Below, piece after piece: positions 57,042 to 64,000 of a DNA stretch of 64,000 nt (position 1 is its first letter; every line of letters starts with the position of its first letter). Below the pieces are notes generated by a model. It had not been told where the DNA came from, made no database searches, and saw only the letters and a list, made by a program, of their open reading frames with translations. The DNA lies in contig NAVB01000216.1 of NCBI GenBank assembly GCA_002179805.1, positions 1 through 64,000 on the forward strand, in the 5' to 3' direction. A program made the translations under genes and the position numbers. The stretch comes from Acanthamoeba lenticulata. Its lineage: Eukaryota > Discosea > Longamoebia > Acanthamoebidae.

Positions 57042-57566
57042 GATTCTTAACAGTGGGAGAAAGGTCACGATTTAGGTCCAAAACATTCTCAAGGAGCCCA
57101 GCTGGCCGGTGTGGTTTGTTTGTTTAAGAGAGTGTCACGGAGCGCGTCGGAGAGTATATGAAGCAGCGATAGAGAGCATGTGGAGCGAAATAGAACAGCA
57201 CAAGAACGAGATCGTGATTGATGTGTGTGGTTTTAGGGGACTTCTTTCGAAGGAGAAATGGTTACGATTGTGCTAAAGGGCTCGAGTAGGGACTGGAACG
57301 TGACTAGCGGGTAGTAAGGGACAAAGAAGAAGCGGTTGTGCCTCCTCGCCTCGCTTTTCTGTCCCGTCCCGGAGTCAACAACCGGCCGGATGTCTTTCTC
57401 ATTGGTGTCCCAACTCCGCGGTATCGTTCCTGGCCTTTTCTCTTTCTACGACATCGACCGGTTCGAGTCCGGTCATTATCGGTTGGAGTGGTGTTGCTAA
57501 GCACCCCCCAAATCTTGGTGTTTAACGTAATCTTGGTTTAACACAATCGCTGTGCACGATCACAAC
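57042..57566. other. divergent promoter region of GRP and LRR-filamin genes
   Basis: This 525-bp spacer separates two divergently transcribed genes. A TATATG-like run at about 57153-57160 lies some 115 bp upstream of the GRP start. A hairpin with a GTTCGAG loop at 57457-57473 resembles a tRNA T-arm but has no matching acceptor stem. No coding sequence is supported. Confidence 0.45.
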
Positions 57567-60141
57567 ATGGGAGGGGCCATGACTAAGAAGGCCAAGGATC
57601 AGGTTCACTCCTGCTTGGATAAGATCTCACTGAGCCAGCACATTCTAATCCTTTGTTATCCTCTTCCTTTCCTCTTTAATCACTCTCTTGCCTCCTTTGC
57701 CACGCCAAGGTCGCCTTGTGCCGCCAAACTGGAGGTAAATATTTTGAAATTACTTTTCAATTTATAAAATAAAGATAGTTTTCTGCTCCCCATTAAGGTT
57801 TTATTGGTCTGAGCTTGTGGGCACAACAATAGGGACGGAGCTCAACCTGAGCGACTGCGAGATCAGGAAGCTGGGGTCGTTCAAATCAATCGTGCGGCTC
57901 AAGCTGCTGGTGCGACTCAACTTGTCGCACAACTACCTGCAAGGCATGCCCTCCACGGTCAAGAAGCTGGTCAACCTCGAGGAGCTCGACATCGCCTACA
58001 ACGAGATCCACATCCTCCCGTGGGAGCTCTACCAGCTGACCAACCTGCGCGTCCTCGTCGCCGACGGCAACGGCATCGTCACTCTGCCCTCGCCCTCCAT
58101 CTCTCGCCTCGGCAAGCTCGAGGTCTTTCCCTCCTCTTCATCCTCTTGCTCTTCTTTATCACTTCGTCATCGTCGTCTTCTGACCGTGTAGCGTGATGAT
58201 GATCGTCCATGGCGGCCAGACGTTGAGCCTCGCGAGCAACCGGCTCGAGGCCCTTCCGGAGGACTTCACGTCCCTCCCGTCGCTGACATCGTTGTCGCTG
58301 GCCAAGAATCAGTTGAAGAACGTCTTCCCGGAGGTCTTCAAGCTGCGGCACCTCCGCCAGCTCAACCTTTCCATTAACCTCGGCCTCAACGTGCCTCGTG
58401 CGTGTGCCCTCGTCATCAACCCCGTCCCTCTACCTCTTCTATGAAGCTGACGTGACGACGATGATGATTGTGATGATAAGAGCGATTCGGGGAGCTGCCG
58501 TGCTTGGAGGTGCTCGACTTGAGCGAGTGCGACATCAAGTCGCTCGATCCGGCCATCGGCAACGCTGTCTCGCTCACCACGCTTCGTCTCGGTAAAGCTC
58601 GCCGCATGCCACCTTCATGATGACATGAACACAACAAAACATGCTCACGACACACGCAAACAGCGAAAAATGAGCTGACGGCGCTGCCGGACGAGTTGGC
58701 CAACCTGACGCGGCTCAAGGTCCTCGATCTGAGCTTTAACCGGCTGACGGTGATCGACAACGTGACCTTCCACAACTTTGGAGTGCTCGAGGAGTTGCTC
58801 GCGTCCAACAACCAGCTCGACCACCTGCCCCGCGGCCTCGGGCGATGCGCGAAGCTCCGCATCATCGACCTCTCGCACAACCAGCTCACCAGCATCGTTC
58901 GTCCTCCTGCGCCGCAGCACAGCTCACACGAGGCACGACACGACGCGCACTCACACTCACACACACGTGGTTCAAATGGTGCAGAATCGCGAGGTCGGGT
59001 GGCTCCACGCGACCATCCGTAAGCTGCTTCTGGGCAACAACAAGATCAAGGCCGTGCCCGGTGAGTTGTACGTGCGCGAACCATGCCTATGCTTGCGCGG
59101 GCGGGAGTGATGACCTGAGCCGGCTCTGTCTCCTTGACTGGAAACCAGGTCCTTCCTCAACCCGGCGGTCGACCTTGATCTCGGGAACAACCCGCTCGGG
59201 GTTCCGTTCGTGCAGTGGTATGCGCAGGGCCTCGTCACTCTCATGGAGAACCTCGCGCCCTATCTTCGCGGTACGTGCCATAGCCTGTCTCGAGATCTGT
59301 GGCTGCGCGCAGGCGCGTATGTGAGTCTCACGCGTGGTTGTTTCTTGGTGCTGACCAGCCTATCCGGCCCACTGCGTGGCCGAGGGCGACGCGCTGTCGG
59401 GCACGGCGGCGGGCACGCCCACAACGTTTGGCATCCGGGCGGCGGACTATCACGGCAATCCGCGCCTCAATGGTGGCGACCAGTTCGACGTCGTCTTCAA
59501 GGGTGTCGACAAGGACGGCAACCCGATCGAGCAAAAGGCCGTCGTCAAGGATAACCAAAACGGTGCGCCCACTCCTCGCCTGGCCGCATGCGCCCAGGGC
59601 GCAGTCCTGACCTCTCGTCGGCGTCGGTGGCGCAGGAACGTACACGGTGTTCTTCAACGCGATGATCGCCGGCCAGTTCGAGCTGCACATCACCGAGTCG
59701 GGCGAGCCGATCGCCAACATGCCGATGCCCTACACCATCACGCCGGGCCCGCTTGACCTCCACGAGAGCGTCGTGACGGGCGTCCCACCCAACAGCGTGC
59801 CCGTGGGAAACCCGATCCAGCTCTCCATTACGGCTCGTGATCGCTTCCGAAACGCGACGGCGCCGGCCCAGTCCTTCCTCGTCACGGTCTCCACGCCCTC
59901 GGGTCAGGTGGCCAAGCTCTCGTGCCAAGCGGCCTCGCCCAGCGTCTACCTGTACAGCCCTTCCTCCTCCTTCCCCGGCCTGGGCCTCAGCCTCAGCTTG
60001 GCCACGCGCGAGATGCTGACGTATGACTGCGGGCGTGTCAGATGCGCGTTCACCCCAGCATCACCGGGAGACCATCACGTGAGCATCCAGTACCAGGGGA
60101 CGCACCTGGGCGAGTCACCCTACCTCGTCCACGTCGTCTAA
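57567..60141 (+). CDS. leucine-rich repeat plus filamin-repeat protein
   Basis: ATG at 57567 gives MGGAMTKKAKDQ, with Gly at position 2 a weak myristoylation candidate. A 24-25-nt exon near 57710-57734 (VALCRQTG) joins the body at 57831. About ten LRRs follow: TELNLSDCEIRKLGSF, LVRLNLSHNYLQGMPS, LEELDIAYNEIHILPW, LSLASNRLEALPEDF, LEVLDLSECDIKSLDP, LKVLDLSFNRLTVID, LRIIDLSHNQLTSI, LLLGNNKIKAVPG and VDLDLGNNPLG. From about 59350 come two filamin/ABP280-type Ig repeats (HCVAEGDALSGTAAGTPTTF with GTYTVFFNAMIAGQFELHI; then PVGNPIQLSITARDRFRN ending DHHVSIQYQGTHLGESPYLV). The stop is TAA at 60139-60141. It is likely a cytoskeletal or signalling scaffold. Confidence 0.85.
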
Positions 60142-60379
60142 GCGCGACTCGAGCTGCTTCTCGCGTTCGACTCTTCAAACGTTTCGATCGTGGCGCAGAC
60201 GCAGAGAACAAGAGAAGAGAAGACGAGAGAACGACGGATACGCACAATGTAGAGCGTCAAGGAGGAAAGGGAAGAGGCGTGCAGCGGAATGGAAACCGAA
60301 CACGCCAACGCATATGTACAACAATACCAACAACACGCACTGCTTTGTAAGCCCCTCTCGGTCAAGCCGTCTCTCTGGC

Positions 60380-61197
60380 TTACTCTTCGTGGAGGCCCAC
60401 ATGGCCATAGCGACCACGCATGGCATAGGATGCAAGAAGGAGGTCGTCATCGTCAGCAGCGGTCCCCAGGTCGGCCAGCAGATCTCGCCCGGCGTCGTGA
60501 AGGTAGAACCCCGTGGGCGTAGCGGTTCGCAGAGGCGGGGTGAGCGGGCGTGGAGGAATTGCAGAGCGAGTATCGAGGCCTCTTGGGTCGATAGAAAGCC
60601 GTGCGGGAGGCGTCGGCCGGTTGCCAGCGACGAGCTCGGCTTCGTCCTTGAGGAACTCCTCATCCGTTCGCTCGATGCCCTCGTCGAAGAAGCGTACTGT
60701 ATTCAGAGTCAGCAACCCACCACTCGGACGTTGGGGTGAGGGTTACCTTTGTGCAGTGGCGGCGACGTAGAGCTCACAAAGTAGTTGGGCCGAGCCTTGG
60801 GGATGGGCGCCTTGAAAGCGGGAGAGGCCGAGCAAGTCGATGCGACTGCTTCACCAACAATGACGTGCTCTCCTTGGCGTGATCTCTTCGCTTCTGGCTC
60901 GACCAGGGCCGATTCGTACTTCGTGGCGTCGTCGTTCCTGGAGGTGCGCTCCATTGTGGACCGCACGCGAGGACCAACGAGCATCATCATATCAAGAGAC
61001 ATAGGGGGTAACTCTTTACTCGCTTCTGGCATTCTGTTGAGGCTTGGGGCGGTTGCTGATGATCGAAACGTAGCGGGCCTCTTCCCTCCCATAGGCTTCT
61101 TTCTGGCTTCAAAGAAGGCTTTCTGCTGTTTCTCCACCTTTGTCATGCGTTGTTCGTTGACCTGCTTTCTGGCGCCGCCCATCCAGTGGCGGTTCAT
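60380..61197 (-). CDS. basic nuclear-type protein with NRHWMGGAR motif, unknown
   Basis: ATG at 61197 (MNRHWMGGARKQVNEQRMTK) was chosen because the frame further upstream, though open, has no Met. The N-terminal basic helix (VEKQQKAFFEARKKPMGGKR) is followed by a Ser/Pro/Met region with KYESALVEPEAKRSRQGEH, and an exon junction at about 60745/60690 (GTAACCC donor) leading to VRFFDEGIERTDEEFLKDEA. The C-terminal part is Pro/Arg-rich and acidic and stops with TAA at 60380-60382. It looks like a DNA- or chromatin-associated protein, but no family was recognised. Confidence 0.6.
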
Positions 61198-61470
61198 CTG
61201 TCGTGGTGCTCTACGTTCAGGGGACTCGTGTTGTTTTGTTTTCTTTGTTTTCTTGTTTCTATTTTGCACTTTTACCACCTTTTACACTTTCTCCTTCAGG
61301 GATGACAAGCCGCTCATGACTCCACGACAGCGCGGCCCCGATTCCTGCAACAGGGCGACCATCACCAGGAATTGTGCAATGGCAACTCCCTCTTGGTGTG
61401 TTGTTCCATAATGATGTTGTTTATTGAGTCAGGATAAAGGAGAGTTCAACTCGGCCGAGATGGTGTCAGG

Positions 61471-62457
61471 TTAGGCAATGAACTGGTCAACGTCGTCCGC
61501 CGCTGTCTTGGGCACCGACGGCGTGGCCCAGAAGGCCCACGTGCGGATGAGATACGCCGCGTAGGGCTCGTTGTCGATGTCGGCCAGGTCGGCCGCCGTC
61601 TTGCGGCCCAGCACCGGCCGCTCGTCGTTCTCGCCCGTAAGGGCCTCGGTCATGGCGCCGGCCTCCATGAGGAGCATCACGACCTCGCAGTGGCCATTGA
61701 AGGCGGCCAGATGGAGCGGGGTGAAGCCGTCGTTCTTGACCGCGTTGATGTCGGCCCCGTGCTCGATGAGCAACTTGGCGAGGCCCGTGTGGCCGCGCTT
61801 GGCCGCATGGTGCAGCGCCGTCCAGCCCGTGCTGCTCGGAAGCGACGGGTTGACGCCGTGCTTGAGGAGGAGCTCCACCGTGTTGAGCTGCGGCCGCTTC
61901 TTGTTGGTCACCACGATCAACATGCTCGGCTGGCGGCTGAGGCACTCGAGCATCTGGTCCTTCTTGCCCTGCGCCTCGAGGAAGGCCAGGAACCAGCGGG
62001 CAAAGAGCAGCGTCGTGCTGCCCACGTCGCCCTTGGTACCGAAGAAGACCAAGCGCAGGGGCGATTTGTCTTCGGTGCCGAACGGGTCGGCGCCGGCCTC
62101 GAGGAGCAGCCGCGCGGCCTTGTGCTGCCGCGTTTTGAGGGCGTAATAGAGCGCCGACTGGCCCTCCGAGTCGACGATGTCAATGTCGCGGCGTATGACG
62201 GGGTCCGCGATGAGGTTCCTGACGGTGTCCACGCGCGCGGTGTTCTCGAAACGGCCCGGTTCGAGCTGCCACCGATGAATCACTTTGAAGAGCTCGTTGG
62301 GGCTGTTGCGAATCTGCTCCTCGACCTGACGTCGCTTGGCCTCACGGTCGGCGCCCCCCTGTCCGGCTCCGCCTCCTCCACCGCCACCTCCAGCAGCAGC
62401 GCCACCGAGGCCGCCTTGCTGGGCGAGTAGGGCAAGCAAACGTGCGTTGAGGTCCAT
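61471..62457 (-). CDS. ankyrin-repeat protein
   Basis: This intronless gene starts at ATG 62457 (MDLNARLLALLAQQGG); the frame extends upstream but without a Met. After a Gly-rich linker there is a helical region (QIRNSPNELFKVIHRWQLEP). Ankyrin repeats follow: SEGQSALYYALKTRQHKAAR, TNKKRPQLNTVELLLKHGVN, TGWTALHHAAKRGHTGLAKL and DGFTPLHLAAFNGHCEVVML. The C-terminal stretch has AADLADIDNEPYAAYLIRTW, with the stop at 61471-61473. Four to six repeats suggest a protein-interaction module. The partner is unknown. Confidence 0.85.
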   Translation of the reverse strand: MDLNARLLALLAQQGGLGGAAAGGGGGGGGAGQGGADREAKRRQVEEQIRNSPNELFKVIHRWQLEPGRFENTARVDTVRNLIADPVIRRDIDIVDSEGQSALYYALKTRQHKAARLLLEAGADPFGTEDKSPLRLVFFGTKGDVGSTTLLFARWFLAFLEAQGKKDQMLECLSRQPSMLIVVTNKKRPQLNTVELLLKHGVNPSLPSSTGWTALHHAAKRGHTGLAKLLIEHGADINAVKNDGFTPLHLAAFNGHCEVVMLLMEAGAMTEALTGENDERPVLGRKTAADLADIDNEPYAAYLIRTWAFWATPSVPKTAADDVDQFIA

Positions 62458-62727
62458 GTGGTGTGTTTGGGCGTCAGCTTCTTCTTCTCTTTGGGCCAAG
62501 GAAAGCCACGACAACTTACTAAGGCCTTTATTAATTTGGGTCGAAATGTGTTCGCTGATTGGTTAGAGAATTAAAGAAAAAAGAAAAAGCACAGAAAAGG
62601 CTGATCGACATCAAAGGCATGCGCGCCAAGGCAGCGGCCTTACAGCTCCGTGTTACAGTGCAATGCGCCCTCCAGTGGCAGTGCACTGGAAAGGACAGTG
62701 GAAAGAATGAGAAAAGGTTACATGTAT

Positions 62728-63531
62728 TTACATCCTGGTGGTCTCGATTTCGATGGGACGCCCCTCAGACGGCGGCAAAACATCCACGCCAAGGATGATG
62801 TCGCGGATCTCAGACTGCGTGAGCGAGTCGACGCCGTTCTTCTTGCAGTAGTCGGAAAGTAAGAGATCTGTGAGAGACGCCTCAACCTGGGCCCACTGCT
62901 CATCGTTTAGCGAGGGCCAGATGTGGTGCGGCTGCGTCGTCACGGTCTCGTCGGGAGTGAGGATGGCGCGCGTCTTCTCGTGGTTGATGTGGAGCGAACG
63001 CAGGATGAGCTTGAATCGAGAGAAGGCCCTCTCCGGCGGGATCGTGCTGAGCCAGTCGTCGTAGATGTTGAAGAACACCAGCTGCGGCTCGGTGGCCTGT
63101 TGAACAAGATCACCAAACCGTTCGATGCGCATGCAGGCCTGGAGGGGCAGCTGCCACTCCAAGTTCTTGATGGTGATGTGGGGGAAGTCCTTCAAATGGA
63201 CCTCGAGCGGATCAAGGAGAGCCTGGCGCGTGGTGATGACTTGCCTGGGCTGCTCTTCGAACGGCAGCGCGCGAATGAGTGCTGCCACCTCCTCGGCCGC
63301 CTTCTGCTTGGCCAGCTGGCCCAGACGCTGCTGGCCGACCCACACTGACGTGTGGATGACCTTGAGGAAGAGATGACCGGCACGCGGATTGAGCGTGAAG
63401 AGAGCACCATTAATGGGCTCAGTCGAAAGGTTACCGTCGGGAGTCTTGTGGATGGTAACGCGGTAGACGTTGATATCGTCGACGAACCAGACGTTGTGGT
63501 TTGAAAAGAGCTCGCCATATTTCTGCTCCAT
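62728..63531 (-). CDS. stand-alone PRP8 domain IV (RNase H-like) protein
   Basis: ATG at 63531 ([19 protein letters not shown]) begins about 267 aa without introns that match only the RNase H-like domain IV of the U5 snRNP protein PRP8. The matching blocks are [115 protein letters not shown] and [16 protein letters not shown]8 proper is over 2,300 aa and continues with a JAB1/MPN domain. Here translation stops right after domain IV ([14 protein letters not shown], stop at 62728). The frame runs upstream of 63531 without a Met and without PRP8 similarity. It may be a paralogous fragment or a dedicated small protein. Confidence 0.88.
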   Translation of the reverse strand: MEQKYGELFSNHNVWFVDDINVYRVTIHKTPDGNLSTEPINGALFTLNPRAGHLFLKVIHTSVWVGQQRLGQLAKQKAAEEVAALIRALPFEEQPRQVITTRQALLDPLEVHLKDFPHITIKNLEWQLPLQACMRIERFGDLVQQATEPQLVFFNIYDDWLSTIPPERAFSRFKLILRSLHINHEKTRAILTPDETVTTQPHHIWPSLNDEQWAQVEASLTDLLLSDYCKKNGVDSLTQSEIRDIILGVDVLPPSEGRPIEIETTRM

Positions 63532-63772
63532 GGTTTCAGTGTCCGTTTTGTGGTTGTGGGTGATGCGGTGAAGGCGGTGCGAAGGGTCGAGTGTGGCGAG
63601 GTGAAGGCCAGGCAGCTTTATCTTTCTTGGCCCCGTTCCTAAACTGTTCCCCGCAGTGTCGGGCACTCGTAAATAAATTGTTTGGAGTAAGACTGGAAAA
63701 GTTGCAACTCACTATTATTTTTAACAAAGTTTCACAAAAGCTATCTCAATAAATAAATAAATAAATCTTCTC

Positions 63773-64000
63773 TTAGTCACCCTTGCGCAGGTGCCATCCG
63801 AGGTCGCGCCGCCGCTCGCGCAGCCAACGCGCGGTAATGATGACCAGCCCAACGAGGCTCCCGATGGCCAGGCACCCCAGAAAGGCCGGCTCACGGGTTA
63901 GCATGAGATGGAGAACGCCCAGGATGCCGCGCCCGCGCGAGTAGACATCGCCAACTCCCGTGCGCCCGCGGTGGAGTCCATGTCGATAGCGGTCGGGGCT
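63773..64000 (-). CDS. C-terminal end of a membrane protein (5' partial)
   Basis: The frame is open from the window edge to TAA at 63773-63775, giving 75 codons. It has a Ser/Arg start ([20 protein letters not shown]), a TREPAFLGCLAIGSLVGLVI membrane helix and a basic tail (ARWLRERRRDLGWHLRKGD). This looks like the C-terminal anchor of a larger protein encoded off the right edge. The family cannot be assigned. Confidence 0.6.
   Translation of the reverse strand, partial: SPDRYRHGLHRGRTGVGDVYSRGRGILGVLHLMLTREPAFLGCLAIGSLVGLVIITARWLRERRRDLGWHLRKGD

Noticed and set aside
57457..57473. tRNA-like T-arm (ACCGG TTCGAGT CCGGT) in the GRP/LRR spacer
   Set aside because: The 5-bp stem and 7-nt loop fit a tRNA T-arm, but no upstream 7-nt segment pairs with the following CATTATC, and no D-arm or anticodon arm could be found.
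1..64000. bacterial-type systems (operons, CRISPR, toxin-antitoxin, prophage, IS elements)
   Set aside because: The window is intron-rich nuclear DNA; no direct-repeat array, transposase, integrase or phage protein was seen.

Overview
This window is nuclear DNA from a GC-rich, intron-dense protist. The best fit is Acanthamoeba or a close amoebozoan. The evidence is GC-rich coding sequence, many short GT-AG introns with GTACGT or GTGCGT-like donors, AT-rich introns and intergenic DNA, genes packed 30-300 bp apart on both strands, and amoebozoan-style domain sets (villin headpiece, RCC1, CH/LIM, LRR-filamin, tandem TKL kinases, RGS, RhoGAP). No operon, CRISPR array, transposon or rRNA was seen. 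Most genes have several exons, so CDS spans run from start to stop codon with introns inside them. Exon joins were worked out by eye.

Layout from left to right. 1-10.7 kb: the 3' part of a THH1/TOM1-like 7TM protein (+), a divergent actin-related protein (-), and a 7.4-kb gene (-) encoding RCC1 repeats, two BTB domains, duplicated coiled-coil exons and a C-terminal villin headpiece. 10.9-18.8 kb: a secreted pectinacetylesterase-like hydrolase (+), a LisH/CTLH-WD40 protein (-), a YIPF3-like Golgi membrane protein (+) and splicing factor SF3B2 (-). 18.9-30.8 kb: a CH plus three-LIM protein (-), a MINDY-type deubiquitinase with a zinc finger (-), a zinc-ribbon/SAM protein (+), and a C2 / papain-like fold / DEP / RhoGAP protein (+). 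30.8-38.3 kb: a sirtuin (-) with a 7-nt microexon, a RING E3 (-), a probable mitochondrial RCC1-like protein (+), a Nudix hydrolase (-) and a Cys-rich single-pass membrane protein (+).

38.4-48.1 kb: a myristoylation-signal tandem TKL kinase (-), an RGS protein with a CaaX box (+), a multipass membrane protein (-) and a UBOX5/RNF37-like U-box plus RING E3 with SUMO-interacting-type motifs (+). 48.2-57 kb: a mitochondrial DHTKD1/OGDH-type E1 dehydrogenase (-), a small basic protein (-), an SDR42E/3-beta-HSD-like membrane dehydrogenase (-) and a glycine-rich RRM protein (-). 57.5-64 kb: an LRR-filamin protein (+), a basic nuclear-type protein (-), an ankyrin protein (-), a stand-alone PRP8 domain IV gene (-) and the 3' end of a membrane protein (-).

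The genes are not one pathway. Recurring themes are cytoskeleton and small-GTPase or G-protein signalling (RCC1-BTB-VHP, ARP, CH-LIM, RhoGAP, RGS, LRR-filamin, kinases), ubiquitin biology (MINDY, RING, U-box, BTB) and splicing or RNA (SF3B2, PRP8-like, GRP). The most unusual objects are the RCC1-BTB-BTB-VHP fusion, the PRP8 fragment gene, the RhoGAP protein whose papain-like fold appears to have lost its nucleophile, and the sirtuin microexon.
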